Shown in pieces: positions 12,129 to 24,460 of a DNA stretch of 64,000 nucleotides (position 1 is its first letter; every line of letters starts with the position of its first letter). A program made the translations under genes and the position numbers. The stretch comes from Chinchilla lanigera (Eukaryota > Chordata > Mammalia > Rodentia > Chinchillidae): positions 5,754,981 to 5,818,980 of the forward strand of contig NW_004955465.1 of NCBI RefSeq assembly GCF_000276665.1. Direction: 5' to 3'. Below the pieces are notes generated by a model. It ran no database searches, was not told the DNA's origin, and was given only the letters and a program-made list of their open reading frames with translations.

Positions 12129-12284
12129 AAAGCAAATCAATGCAGACTATGTGCCTCTTGTAACATGCAGCTAAGTATAATGGCTCATAAAAGATTACAC
12201 CAGAGGGTTCTGATAGCCAGCACTGTTTCTCTCTCATCCAGCACAAAAGATACCTCTTGACTGGTTTGATGAGAAACATACAAA

Positions 12285-12600
12285 GTTTCTGACTTACAGT
12301 GATCTGACTTATATTTTTTTTACTTTATTTATGACAGCATAAAAGTGGTACATATTCAGCAGAAACCATGCTTGGAATCTTGAATTTGGATCTCTTTCCA
12401 GGCTGGCTGTGTGCATGTCAATCCTCTCTCACAGTGCCGGGTGGCAGCAACTACTACAGCTCCCAGGCAGCCATGTGGTCCCCGGGGATGCAACACACTC
12501 TCTGCATTGGCTGTAATGCTAGGATGCATGCTCAGGAGGCTGGGAGTAGGCAATTTCAATTCAGCATATTTCGGACTTACCTTATATCCATGAGGATGAA
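12285..12600. repeat. Ancient interspersed repeat, family uncertain
   Basis: The series GCATAAAAGTGGTACATATT, CAGCAGAAACCATGCTTGGA and a CTCTCTCACAGTGCCGGGTG block resembles a known mammalian repeat whose ends read like TCGACTTAC. I cannot name the family with confidence. Overlapping open frames on both strands here (up to about 88 codons) are by-products. Confidence 0.4.
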
Positions 12601-12624
12601 GCCGCATTATACTATATTTCATCT

Positions 12625-14270
12625 ATAAGCATGTATGTTTCAAAAGAAACTTGGATCTTTTTCAGTCACTTGCTGTTTTTCTCCAGATGTACCCTTTCTG
12701 AATGTGCACCAAAGACTGTAGGTGTCACTCACACCTACATAGAGTGTTAAGTCATCTGGCTTTGCACAAAAAACAGACAAGGAAGGGCTTATTACACTAT
12801 AATAGGACATTATGCCCTTGATATGGCATTTCACTGACACCATTATGTTAGAAATAAATTAACAACATATCGTATCTTTGACTTAAGGTGATAAAATCAT
12901 TTCAGAATAAAGACATTGAAGTTTCAAGCCTAGAAATAAATCATATATCTTATTTTACATCTCTATATGGAAAAGAATACTCACAATTAATATTTTTAAG
13001 CAATCAAGCTAATGTACTTTATTTTTATCTAACAGACTCTGTTTCATTTTCTATTTGGATAGAATGTCAAAGTAGAATTTCGCTTTTAAGACTATAACCA
13101 ATTAAAAGCCTCAATCTCAGGGACCCTAAGGGGCAGGACAGGTTAAATAAAAGTATTATTATTTAGGGACAAAAGCTTATGAAAAGCTATTGCAAGAGAG
13201 GTACAATTTATGTCCAAAAGTTTCAGACAGAACAAAATGAAAATTTGATTGGGATTGGGAAAATATGTGATTGCAAATCCAATTTCACCAAACCAGCTTC
13301 AGAATTCTACTTCATCAGGCTAATTGAGCTGAGCTATCTAAAATTATATTCACCCTGACTTTAAAGACAATCTTTTTGCAAAATGACAAAAGATATACCA
13401 TAAACCAAACCCTAAACTTAACCCTAAATTACCATTTCTGTACAGCTTTCTCTTCAGTGATACCGATAATAATATCCCTCACCTAATGAAACAGTATAAG
13501 ACAACATGAAGGGCTTACAATCCTATACCTGGCTCACTGAACATACAAAACTAGATTTTCCAGCTAGAACTGTATGATAGACTTACAGTCCAAACATGGT
13601 GACCATAGCTTAGAATGTAAGATCTTACCTAGGTTTAAGAAAAGCAAGATTAACCCTTGTAATATTTTGTGGCCACTGTTGATTTTACTCTACCAAATAA
13701 ATAAAATGCATCTGCATAAACAGAACATTTGATTAAACATCAGATTACAGAAATCAGTGTTTATTGGAAAAATGAACAGGGAGTCCATAAAGATTAAATC
13801 ACTTCTAGTATCTTAATAAACAGCCTCTCATAGTTCTGCAGCTAAAAATGACATAATTCTTAGATATAGCTCTCAGTATTATCTGAATATAACTAAATAT
13901 TATTGGTATAATTTAATGGCAAATGTTCATGGATAGATATGATTCAAGAAGCCCCGTGAGAAGAGATTAACCATTTTAACTTTAAAAATTATTTTTGATC
14001 TTCAGACAGACTAATGGTACCTCATGGGTATTCTTTGTGTCAGTCCATGCTGGATCATCGGCTGGTGGACTACTGTACCACCATCACTGCCACCACTGAA
14101 TTCCAGCAAAACAAAATGCTTTTGGAGAATGTTGGGTTTGGCTTATTGTTTGTTTTTGTTTATGCTCAAAATTTATCAAAACTAATTAAGCAACATAAAA
14201 ATATGAAACTAAGCGTAGGTCTTCTACTTGAATGCTGTTATTACTATCAATTTAACATGATTATTTTACT
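12625..14270. other. AT-rich unique stretch, no gene seen
   Basis: No repeat or gene recognised. The motif TAACCCTAAATTACC near 13420 is a lone sequence and not a telomere array. Confidence 0.4.
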
Positions 14271-14275
14271 TTGCC

Positions 14276-14301
14276 TTTTTTTTTTTTTTTTTTTTTTTTT
14301 T
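14276..14301. repeat. 26-base poly-T run
   Basis: T homopolymer just upstream of the assembly gap, followed by GGTTTTGATTC. Its partner lies immediately after the gap. Confidence 0.9.
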
Positions 14302-14363
14302 GGTTTTGATTCTTTTTTTAATGGCCAAGATGTAACTGGCATTTATATGAAAGCTTTTAACCC

Positions 14364-14463
14364 NNNNNNNNNNNNNNNNNNNNNNNNNNNNNNNNNNNNN
14401 NNNNNNNNNNNNNNNNNNNNNNNNNNNNNNNNNNNNNNNNNNNNNNNNNNNNNNNNNNNNNNN
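14364..14463. other. Assembly gap of exactly 100 N
   Basis: One hundred consecutive N characters, the usual placeholder for a gap of unknown size. Poly-T with a GGTTTTG continuation occurs on both sides. Confidence 0.98.
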
Positions 14464-14487
14464 TTTTTTTTTTTTTTTTTTTTTTTT
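14464..14487. repeat. 24-base poly-T run
   Basis: T homopolymer directly abutting the gap, followed by GGTTTTGCC. It may be the same genomic tract as the one at 14276. Confidence 0.85.
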
Positions 14488-14489
14488 GG

Positions 14490-17015
14490 TTTTGCCTTTT
14501 GATTAAGCTTTTAGTCAGCAAGGCATACAGATGGACAGAAATACCAAAACAAATAAGCCCATTGGTTACTCTTTACATGGAAACAGAAGCTGAGGAAATA
14601 ATTTTATCTTTCTGGAAACTCAAGCAAGTATTACTGGTGCTTTCTGGCCTACATTTGCAAGTTATATTACTACAAATTTATAAATAGCTACAAAAGTGAA
14701 TATGATAGGATCAAAGGAAACTTACATTCAATGTGGTCAGAAATCTGAACATTGTAAAGATTTTGGTAGGTTTTCTAACATTTATTAAATTATTTTACTG
14801 CTAAAGTAATCAAAATCAACTCAATATTTTAAATAGTTCAACAAGATTCTCCATGTGTACTTTAGATTCAGAGATTGTCATAATGCCTTAGAAGTAGTCC
14901 TTCTGCCTAAGAGTAAATATGTCCAACTTCAATTAACTGGAAAAGGTGCCCTTTTTGTTTATTGGGGTATATCCAACACATTGTGGATTTACCCCAGTTC
15001 ACTAAATACTGGCAATCAGTAAGTTAACTGGTACTTTACACAGAACTTTTAACGTCTATTGATCAAATGAGCTGTACAAATGGGAATTAAGCTTCCTTTA
15101 GCTCTAAAATCACAAGGCAGAATGAGGTAAATTCCACTCCGTTCTGTCACTGCCTCGCTGTGCCACCTTGAGCAAACTGTTTAAACCCTTTCTACCTTCT
15201 TTTCTTGAAATGAAACACTAAAGTGGGATATTTCTAAAATTCTGTATGATCTGTGTACTTGAGTCTAACATCATGATGCATTAGAAAGTATTTCAAGGTA
15301 CTGGACAAAATAGGAGAAGCTCAGAAAAAAATTCTAACACAATGGCTATCTTTCCAGATGTGCAGAACCAAGTGCTCTAAGCACACGAAGAAAGAAGTCT
15401 AAATACCCTTTGCTTTACAATGTGTTGACTTACACTGGCTAAGTGATATTAACTACCTCCTTGAGCAATTTCTCTAGCTATTGGGCAGAGAATCTTTAAT
15501 AACACAGATCTCCTAAATAGATTCCAACTCCTAGAACCTACAATTTCAGCTTCCCGTAAGAATGAGAGCTACAGCCTTAGAAATACAGTTGTGTGCTACA
15601 TCACAGCATTCCAGCCAATGGACCCCTCTGTAAGGCCTGGTGACGGTTTTATCTGTCTTTCTGTGAGTGTACTCTGTGATATGTGCACAATGATAAAGTC
15701 CCTTGGGATGCATTTTGAAGAGCATATCAAGCAATGCTGCATGACTAAGTATGATTCACCCACTCAAATTGGTCCTATAGCACAAAATCTCCTTTTTCAC
15801 AATGTGTTCTATATTTAAGAGGAAACTTGAATGTTGCTTTATGTTTGAGAAGCATTGTATCTCTCATATTGAGGTTACATAAGCAAACATTTCTGAATTT
15901 CTTTAATTTGAGAATGATTTTACCCACACACATACTATATACAAAATCTACACTGACTGAGTAAACAACTTCCACATTTTTTCTTACTGACTTATATTTT
16001 TATCTCTCTCATAATAAACTAATTATGGCATGGATTTAAAAATATATCCGAGACATTCAGTGGACTAACCGTGAGAAGGTATGTTTCCTTTTTAACAGAC
16101 AGGGGCTTCCTTCCCTTTTTGTTATGTACTTCAGATGGCATTTTTAAGAGACTTTCACAAGGGCTAGGTGCTTAATTAAGACTTTAAAATGAGAGCAATA
16201 AATATATTTTATTGGTTATGATCCCTTTTTCTTTATTAGAAGGACAACAGACTGCCAGTTAACTGGTCATGAAATATTAATTAAAAAGAAAAATATATGA
16301 TGGAAATAGTCTTATGGTTGATACAAACTCATTTTCCCCAGGATTTCTTTTCCTGCATAAAGTTAAAGGTGTCTTATCACATCACCCTTGGGGAAACACT
16401 GGACTATCAGTGTTTCTTATGCAAGGGGCTTATTCAGTGATAGCAGCCTATGGAGTGTCCTCTGCTCCAACATGTGGCCTTATAAAGAAAAAAGACATAT
16501 GGATGAGGAGAGTCTGAAAGCCTGCTCAGGACAGGGATTTTTGGACCTGGAACACCCATCGCAGTCAGCGTGAATGCAACAGCTCAGCATGGAGTCATGT
16601 AAGGCAGAAAGACAAGATACCCTTCTGCAGGCTCCAGTCTTGGCTAACTAGAGCCTCCAATTATCACACTTCTCCTGGATTCTACTTGCTTCCATGCACT
16701 TCAGCCTGCTCCCCTCAACTGGGTAGAAGATGACTTAAAACTCAAACTTAAGAAAAAAAGCAGATATTAGAAGATGACTGGAAAAGCAACCCTGGAATAC
16801 TGCCTGTGCTACTAAAATAGAATTAAGACCTTTCCGGTGGCAACTCTGATCTTGGTCTCATTTTGCTGGAAAGGACCCTTCGAGATGGAGACAGGAAGAT
16901 ACCCTCACTCGGTACTGCAGGGAACAGCAGAGGTGTGTGTGGTCCTCGCCACCCTCAGAGGTCCAAGGGTTTACTTAAGACCTCAACAACAATCTTCAGG
17001 CAACCAGGAACCTTC
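14490..17015. other. AT-rich noncoding stretch
   Basis: Apart from one MIR remnant near 15.1 kb I see no repeat and no gene. The short open frames are unconnected and show no domain. Confidence 0.4.
15125..15245 (+). repeat. MIR SINE remnant
   Basis: TCTGTCACTGCCTCGCTGTG followed by ACCTTGAGCAAACTGTTTAA preserves the sense MIR core order. Short and diverged. Confidence 0.6.
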
Positions 17016-17019
17016 AGTC

Positions 17020-17210
17020 AGTGTTTCCCAAACATTCTGTACATTTGAGTCCCCTGGGCCAACTCGCTAAAGTGCACTTTGTGATTGGGGTTCTGGAGTG
17101 CTGCTGATGCTGGAGGTTCCTTGGTCTTCGCTGAAGCAGCCAAGTTCCTCCTCCTGAAGCCCTGAACCAGACTGGCATCAGTCCAGGAAGGCCAAGCAGA
17201 TGCAGAAGCT
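17020..17210 (+). mobile_element. MER5-type hAT remnant
   Basis: CAGTGTTTCCCAAACATTCT, then GAGTCCCCTGGG and GTGCTGCTGATGCTGGAGG follow MER5A order. Nonautonomous hAT remnant without coding sequence. Confidence 0.55.
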
Positions 17211-17929
17211 TGACAGAAGCCTGTAGTATCTTTTAAAAACTCAAACAAAACATCTACTATAATTAGGAGATACATGGTGATGTCTTAAATTTTCTATCAC
17301 TTCTAACATTGTTTAAAACAAAAAAATTTTTAAAGATTTTTTAAAAGATTTGGACATAATTAAGAATGCTTCCCTTTCCAGATTTTACTTTCAAATTTGA
17401 GCAGAATTGAGGATTTTATTTCTTCCCTGGTTAACAATTTCCTTTTCATTCTAAAATTATCCCACAGTAATGAGGTGGGAGATTAGGGCGTGGCAAACCA
17501 GTTGGGCAAGTGGGCATGACCTGTCCAGCATGGAGACCCAGAACACGCTCAGAAAAAATTACAAGCTCTGCACGTGGGGCCAAACAGAGAGTTCTAGCTT
17601 CAATTCTTCTTGGGAAAAATGAAGCAGGTTTTTGATAGGCCGACTAGATCTGACAAGCAATGCAAAAGACAGCCTCCATTAAGCTCACGGTCATTGTGAG
17701 CCTTTTCACTGCACACCCTCCCTCTGCAGAGAATAATTCTTTTCCAAGCTTCAACTGTCCCACAGTCACTCCTCAGCATATATTTCTTTTCCTACCTTCA
17801 CTAAATGTAAAACATCCTATCTTTTGCACTTGTTTGACCAATTCTTTGTTCAGGATGATGACAACCTAGAAACTGCCTCTAGGAGCACCCCAGAATCCCA
17901 GAACCCAGCTAACATGAAGATCAACTTTT

Positions 17930-18010
17930 TTTTCTTTTGATGTACAGGTCTATGAACTTTAACACATGTAGAGATTTGTACAACCACCAGCACAATCAAG
18001 AAGTAAAGGG
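17930..18010 (+). mobile_element. Old L1 3' fragment
   Basis: TATGAACTTTAACACATGTA followed by AGATTTGTACAACCACCAGC resembles a stretch found in old L1 3' ends. Very short. Confidence 0.4.
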
Positions 18011-18049
18011 AGAGATTGGGACTGGGGTCTTTCAATCCCCTTCAAGACC

Positions 18050-18185
18050 ATGTCACAAATACCTCAGTTCTACTCACTGGACTCCACCTCTGAAGGTCCC
18101 ACTACCTCCCAATAGTGCCACAGGCTGGTGACTACATCTTTACTATATGAGCCTTTGGGAGACATTCTGGAGCCAAACTATAACA
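18050..18185 (-). mobile_element. MaLR LTR fragment
   Basis: GGACTCCACCTCTGAAGGTC, CCACTACCTCCCAATAGTGC and CATTCTGGAGCCAAACTAT show the reverse-complement landmarks of MaLR LTRs. No internal sequence is visible. Confidence 0.55.
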
Positions 18186-18189
18186 CTGA

Positions 18190-20840
18190 GAATGAGAGAT
18201 TCTCTTGGACAATCTCTTTATTGTGTTGCCAGCGTCCTACCCAGCAGAGAGCGCAGGCTGTCTCCCAGCTGGTGGTGACCTATAAACTCTAACCTGCAAA
18301 GGTGGAGGACAAAGCACCCAGCTGCACAGGAACTGCATCAGAACGGCCCCAAACTAGATCACTGGCAGAAGGCGGAAACAGGTAATTTATTCTGTTTCAT
18401 CTTTCAGGACAGAGGAAACTGTTGAATCTATACCCTCAAAAAAGTTTCAAATCATGGAAAAGCTCTCAGATTTTTAAATTATTCATATTAACAACTACAA
18501 GTAAGAGAATAAACCTTCAGGAGATGACAGAAATGCTTTAATTTGGGAGCTATTGCCAGCGCCTGTATACTTACAACTCCATTCATGCCACATAACTAAA
18601 TGTCTTGTAATACGGCTTTTGATTTACAGAAGGAAAAAAAGATGATATTACTAAAAAGACCCATTACTCTTGTGCCTCCTCATGTAGTTCAATGTTAAGT
18701 ACTCTACAAAACTGAATCCTTGGTGGAATGCAATTCTGTAATTCAATTGAGAGATCTTGCTAATGTCCCAGTCTGCAAGAACATAGCTTAAGGGTTTAGG
18801 TTTAGCAGGAAACCTTGCAAACCGGAGACAGAATTACAGCCTGCCTCTTCCACGGAGGGATGAGTGAGGGTTGTTGGCAATGTAATAATATCAAGCAATT
18901 ATTAGGATTTTTAAAAGAAAGTGAAAGAATTACAGAGTTCAGTGCATCTGCTTGAGAAGATAAAGGATGAGGAAAAGGATAGATGGTAGATGGACAGAAT
19001 GTTGATTACTATGGAAACTGGATGATTAGTATGTAAACGACAGCTAAGGACACTATTCTCTCTACGTTTGTGTATGTGTGACATTAAGCCTAATAAAATG
19101 TCTTAAGAGAAAAAGAAGACATCACCCAAAGTACTATAATGGGGAAATAAGGATTCTTGAAACTGCTAGAATTTATAGCTGTTTTTCATGGTATTTATTA
19201 TATGTCAACATGAATAACTATTATGTGATAACTTCTGTAAGATTACAAGTGAACTCATCAGTATAAACAGAAGTTTACTGTCAATACTAGGGTAAGACGC
19301 CTTCTCAGTACATTAAAGGAGTTATATGTAAGGAAGCCTGTGGACTTGTGCCATTCATATATTATTCATATATATATACACACATATATACACACATTTA
19401 GACCTGAGATGGGAAACTAGGATGCTAGAAAGGTGGGAGCACTGTTTATTTGTATCACAAAAAGGCCATTGACATATTCCTGTACACATCACTGCATATC
19501 AATAATATGACCCAAGAATGTCTGTCAGTCTGTTTCTAAGCTCTAGCTGCAATTACCATGATCTAAAGGACACTGGAAAAATACATATTCTCAGGTGCTG
19601 CTCCAGACCAGTGAAACACGCTCTGCAGATTGTCTCCTAATTTTTATTTCTGTTAGTCCATGTCTGCAGTACACAGTGACGACACTCCTCAAGGGCAGTC
19701 AGCACACACACATAACCTACCTTCGTCCTCTTTACACCCCCCCTTCCACTCCCCCGTCCCTCCTGCCTCCATCTCTTTGTACAGATGATTTCCAAACTGA
19801 TCCTGGGATTGAGGGGCGCCGGGCATCTGCTTTCAGGAACATGGCTAAGGCTTAAAGTGAGAATCCTCCAAAGCACGCTGGGAGAACTTATCAGGGCGCC
19901 ATACTGTGTGCATCACCTACAGCAGCCATGCCAAGTAGGGAGGTGTCTGTGTGGAGAAATGAAATTATAAGAAAGGCACAGGGTGCTGAGTGTTGAATAC
20001 AATCATTTCTATGAAACGAAGAGGAGGAAAACAAACTGAATCCTTCCATAAAACCTTGACAGACCCTAGGCTAGATCTTCTGAACTTAAGTTTCATTTAC
20101 TTCAACGCATAATTAAATTATTGTTTTAACAGAATAGGGTGTATTTGCTAAAAATTACACAGAGAAGCTGATAGTCACTGTCACCCTGCAAGGGTTGCTC
20201 TCATTTGCTCTTGGCTTGAGGATCCTTAAAATTTGTGTTAGTGAAGTCAAGAGGAAGAACCTCACACCCTGCAGTGGAGGGGCAGCTATCGTCCGCACAG
20301 GGAAGGCTTGGCCTGATGCGCTCCTCTCTTCCTAAGGAGGGAAAAGCAGCCTAAGAGCTCCGGACAGCTTCCAATTCTGCCTTCCATAAGCTTTTTAATT
20401 CTGATTCATTTTGCTTTTCTTCTTTATGTTTTATGTTCATATTTCTGCTTTCACTTTTAAAAATGTATTGACTTCCTCCTAGGGTTCCTCATTTAAATGC
20501 TGACTCTCGGGGCTTCATGGTCTGAATTCTCCTCTCACCTGCCAGCAGTTCACAAACTCTCAGCCTGTCCTTAATTTCAGTGATCACCATGCAAAATTCT
20601 CTGCTCTCTTCCCAGCCCAGTGTTGAATCACACCCACCAAATAAATTAGACATATTGGGACTAATGACTTGTTTATAAAAGCCAAAGAGAATTTTTCTTT
20701 CCTTTTATGGATCCTGTTGCATCCTCCAATTTTCCTATCTATTAAAAAAAAATTATTCTGTGGTGAGCTATCACAATCCCCAAGTCAGTCGCTGGGGAAA
20801 AACTATCAGAATCCCTAGAATTTATACCCCTGCGCTTGGA
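18190..20840. other. Unique noncoding stretch
   Basis: No gene recognised. A short TA/CA tract sits near 19366-19395 and a C-rich patch near 19735-19775. Confidence 0.4.
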
Positions 20841-20844
20841 AACA

Positions 20845-20965
20845 AGACTGACTTAAAATCCTGCTTTCTCCACTTACTCACTCTAACATCTCTGCCAGGT
20901 CTCCTACCTCTGTAGAGTGATGAGAAAGACCCACTGCCTCTAAAAATGGAATAATGGTAGAATCA
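20845..20965 (+). repeat. MIR SINE remnant
   Basis: GACTTAAAATCCTGCTTTCT, CCACTTACTCACTC and CTAAAAATGGAATAATGGTA keep the sense MIR order. Low identity. Confidence 0.5.
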
Positions 20966-20972
20966 AGTGAGA

Positions 20973-21100
20973 TGGAGGCAGGTACCACGACACACGCTGC
21001 AGGCTTAGGCATTCAGGAGGCTGAGACAAGAAGACTGCTTGAGCCCAGGATTTTAAGACCAGTTTGGGCAATGTAGTGAAACTCTAACCCAAAAAAGGAA
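20973..21100 (+). repeat. B1/7SL-derived SINE
   Basis: GGAGGCTGAGACAAGAAGAC, TGCTTGAGCCCAGGATTTTA, AGACCAGTTTGGGCAATGTA and an A-rich tail are classic 7SL-derived SINE features. No ID half follows, so this is a monomeric copy of the old B1 type. Confidence 0.8.
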
Positions 21101-21104
21101 AAAC

Positions 21105-22175
21105 TGAAATCAATACCAGTATAATCTCACTAATCTGAGCCATCACTTTCCAGAATGGAGACATGGAAATGCACGGAAATATGACCAGAAGATTGGCCTT
21201 CCCATTTGACTGCAGCTGGAAGACAGGTGACGGAACTGGGATGCATGGAACAGAACCTTCAAATCTTATTCAATGTACTTTCACATTATTTGAACTACTT
21301 TGAAAATTGTAATATATTATTGAGTCCTTTCCCAAAGGGATGATTTGCTTTCCTCCTATTATGAGATATTAAACCTAATAACTTATTAATAACGCTACCC
21401 CCAAAAAATAAGCACTAGAAGAAAAAGTCCTAATCAGTCATAAGTTGATTGATGGTGGCCAGTGACAAATAGGACAGCTGCCAGTAAAATAATGAGGAGT
21501 GAGGGAAACACAGAGAGTAAAAACGCCCAAACCAGACCACCTGCACAACATTGCAAAATTAGCACCAGCAGTATCTCCAGCCACACCCTCCCCAGCACAG
21601 TGACACATTTTATGTTAGCAAAACACCCCAAACTCCTCACCCAGAGCATTTCCTAACTCTCTTCCAAAGAATCTCATGCCCTACACACCTGGGTTTGATA
21701 TGACTTGTTTATCTGTTTGTTCTTCTTGTCTAACTCAAAGAGTCTTTCTTTTTCTTTGTCCCCAGCACCAAACATTACTGAAATGAGAAAGAGTTGCTGG
21801 GGAGAGGTTCGTAAATACCCATTTCTTGCTTCTTTTGTTCAAGGTTGTCTGTTCGTGAACCAGCAATTATCACACAATATCAGAAGGAAAGACAAGCCCT
21901 CCTGGCTTTGGACTACCCTGACTCTAGTTGTAAGCAAATTTTTTTTTTAAGTATCTGATCACGTCTATCTCAGGAATGCCTTTGAGGATTCACTGTTCCA
22001 TAGAATGATGAGCCTCAAGTACAGACATGGTGATGTATGTTCAGTAATAGCACAACTAAGTTTTAAAAGATTTTTTTCCAGAATACTTTAGTATGAAGTA
22101 ATTTACTTGATGCTTAAAAGTAGTCTGACCTGTTACATGGGTAAGATATGATGTATGGTGTATATTTTGCGTATG
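21105..22175. other. Unique noncoding stretch, no gene seen
   Basis: No repeat or gene recognised. Open frames near 21434-21656 overlap on opposite strands and show no domain. Confidence 0.4.
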
Positions 22176-22179
22176 ATGA

Positions 22180-22260
22180 GAATCAGGCTCAGAGGGATTA
22201 TAGCTTGCTCTGTTCCACGGTCACACACAGATGGACATGTTCTGACTCCCAGTCAAGTGC
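22180..22260 (-). repeat. MIR SINE remnant
   Basis: CAGGCTCAGAGGGATTATAG followed by CACGGTCACACACAGATGG and TTCTGACTCCCAG is the antisense MIR core. Confidence 0.6.
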
Positions 22261-22279
22261 ACACCTGTCAGATCACAGT

Positions 22280-22292
22280 TGCCCTCTGGTGC
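22280..22292 (-). promoter_or_regulatory. CTCF-like motif
   Basis: The minus strand reads GCACCAGAGGGCA, close to the CTCF core CCACNAGRKGGC. It lies just outside the MIR at 22180. The motif is seen directly; occupancy is inferred. Confidence 0.4.
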
Positions 22293-22689
22293 AACACACA
22301 CATGAATAAAGCATGAAACTGGAGGCCATGGAAGAGCAAGAACCAAAGGTCCCTGTCCTGTGTTAAACTGGCAAGTCTGTTTCTATACTTAGTTCATAAA
22401 ATTTGGTCGAAAGCTGCCTCCACAGGTAGTGAACTACAACCTAAATGAATATGCAAGCAAACTGCAAATTACTAAGTGTGTATTCTTATAACAGACACCG
22501 GAGTCTCCGCCAGCATAGCAATCAAGCATCAGTCAACCACAGGTTGCCAACTTTCATGTCTCTATAAGGAAAATGCCTCCTCATACCAGGACCATATAAG
22601 GTAAATGCTAACTGCAGCCAGTCCGGTTGTTTCAGACTGAAATAGGTGAAGGTATTCATCTTCGATATTATTGCCCCCATTTCATGCTG

Positions 22690-23065
22690 GCCTTCCATAA
22701 CGCCACACAACCCCTCTGCTCTGTCAATCTGGCCTCTTTATGAAGCTATTCCTCCCACAATATCTTTGAACTCTGTCTGAATCCGGGGGACAATCACACT
22801 GGTTGGGAATGTTCTCTAAAGTACTCATTCCTTTTAGGGCCAAGGCCTTCCCAAATCCAGTGAAAGTTATTTTGGCCATTCCAGGATTCAAAGTTTTCCC
22901 TCTCTTTGAACTCTTTCCTAAAATAATCATAGGTAGGATCTGAACCATTTCTTCAAAAGGCTGTATTCAGGGACTTGGATGAAAGGCCATGGCTTGTCTT
23001 TTGTTTCCTTCACGGTGTTGGTCACATACTAGGTACTCAATAAATACTCCACCAAGTGACTGTTT
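22690..23065 (+). repeat. L2 LINE 3' region, interrupted
   Basis: GCTGGCCTTCCATAACGCCA at the left and GTCACATACTAGGTACTCAA then TAAATACTCCACCAAGTGAC at the right fit sense L2 3' sequence. The middle is too diverged to follow. Confidence 0.5.
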
Positions 23066-23069
23066 ACCA

Positions 23070-23600
23070 ACTACTCTCCTGTATTATTAGAGATCCAAGA
23101 AAGAGAAAGTAGGTCTTTTAAATGTTTATTTTTCAGTGAACCCTGTTTTATATTATTTTGTTAAATGATACTGAATGAATCCATCTCCTTTTTACATTAC
23201 AATCTTTTGACACCTTTCAGACAAAAAAAATCTCAATTCTAGGTTATACTCCTCTTTTCTCTATCCCTTTATACCCTGTCAGTAAAACTTTAACTGTTTT
23301 TATCTCTAGGACCAAATGTAAAACCTGAACTTTGTGATTCCAATTAATTGTAGGGATTCTTAATAACCAAATCAAGGATTCTTTACCCAGGAAAGTGAAA
23401 ACCTTAAAACGCATCGAAGAAATCTGCACCTTCCTTAATGATGCTCAATTCCTAGAGCTACTTCAGCTGCAGTGGGAACCATGGTGCCCTTACTCCCTGA
23501 GAAAGTGTCAGTCCAGGCCGTCAGACGGCTACACACACGCAGGGTGAAGTCAACCAGGACCTGGGAAATTTCCACCTGCCATTCTGTGTAGCATAACTAT
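23070..23600. other. Unique noncoding stretch
   Basis: No repeat or gene recognised before the CpG-richer segment starts. Confidence 0.4.
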
Positions 23601-23602
23601 AC

Positions 23603-24170
23603 ATGATTTTAAAGATCTTAACCCACCTCACCGCCCTGCCCCCCAGAACTAATCTATATGCTAATTTGCACTTGATAATGCCGCCCCACAATATGGTAAT
23701 TCCTGTAATGTTTTCCAGGGGGAGGGAGAAAGAAAAGGAGAAATTGAGCGTTGTTTCCATCACTGAAGCCGAGACCCTCCGCAGGAAGAGTGAGGGAGAA
23801 ACCTGGGCTTGCCACCTTGCACCCAGAATGAAATCGTTCTGGAGAGGCAGGAAGAGCTCTCTGCGGCCGCGCTATTTTGCAGCAATGCTCAGAAGCACAA
23901 GATGCAGAGAGCTGAAGCTTATGGCTGGTGAGTGAAACTCTAGCGGCCTGCACCTGCCAGGGCGACCTGGCTGGGCGAAGCAGCCCTGGAGGTCGCCAGG
24001 TCTTGCAGCCGTGCTGCTCCTCCTCGCGCAAGGGTCCTTCCCCTCTTGCCTGTTTTCCTAGAAGTACTCTCCGATGCTATTAAGATATCAAATACAGGAA
24101 TGACAACAAGAGAGTCCTAATTAAACCGGAGCAGCGTGCGCCCTCGAAGGAGCAGCCTGAACCCAAATAA
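23603..24170 (+). promoter_or_regulatory. CpG-enriched segment, possible first exon/promoter
   Basis: CpG sites are far denser here than around it, roughly 17 between 23760 and 24200, including GCGGCCGCGC near 23866 and CTCGCGCA near 24023. A plus-strand frame is open from 23603. An ATG at 23828 opens 33 codons, mostly basic (beginning MKSFWRGRKSSLRPRYFAAM), and runs into a consensus splice donor CTG/GTGAGTG at 23927/23928. A POU/octamer-like ATGCTAATTTGCAC lies about 170 bases upstream of that ATG. I do not recognise the peptide. It could be an alternative first exon of a gene outside the window, a noncoding RNA promoter, or chance. Confidence 0.35.
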
Positions 24171-24364
24171 GAGGAGCTTGGGACCGGAGAGGGGGAAGAA
24201 GACATTGAGGGCTTTGAAATCAGCTGGGTGTCAAGCTCTGCGTTTGTTGTGTGTGTTTAAAGGGCCCCGTGATGCAGAGGGCTCCCAGCGCTGTCAGGCC
24301 ACAGGCCAAGCTCCGGATTCACTGACACAGAAGGGAAACAGGCACCGAATCCTGTGACCAGAAT

Positions 24365-24460
24365 CCAATTGTAATTGGCCTCCTAGATCACTCACGGCAA
24401 TCAGGGAAGTAATATGCTTCTGAATAATTATGAATAATTAGGCACATTTATGAATAATTA
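24365..24460. promoter_or_regulatory. Homeodomain-type motif cluster
   Basis: A perfect palindrome CCAATT-GT-AATTGG (24365-24378) is followed by three exact copies of TGAATAATTA at 24421, 24431 and 24451. They are spaced by multiples of 10 bases, so all face the same side of the helix. AATTA cores are typical homeodomain sites. The repetition is seen; binding is inferred. Confidence 0.45.

Noticed and set aside
13405..13435. AACCCTAAA-type telomere-like words
   Set aside because: Only two imperfect units are present, too few for an interstitial telomere array.
14014..14502. 162-codon plus-strand open frame
   Set aside because: It reads through the 100-N gap and two poly-T runs, so its length is an artefact.
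24421..24460. Reading the decamer repeats as a CRISPR-like array
   Set aside because: Repeats are 10 bases with at most one 10-base spacer, in a mammalian genome; this is a transcription-factor-type cluster or simple repeat.
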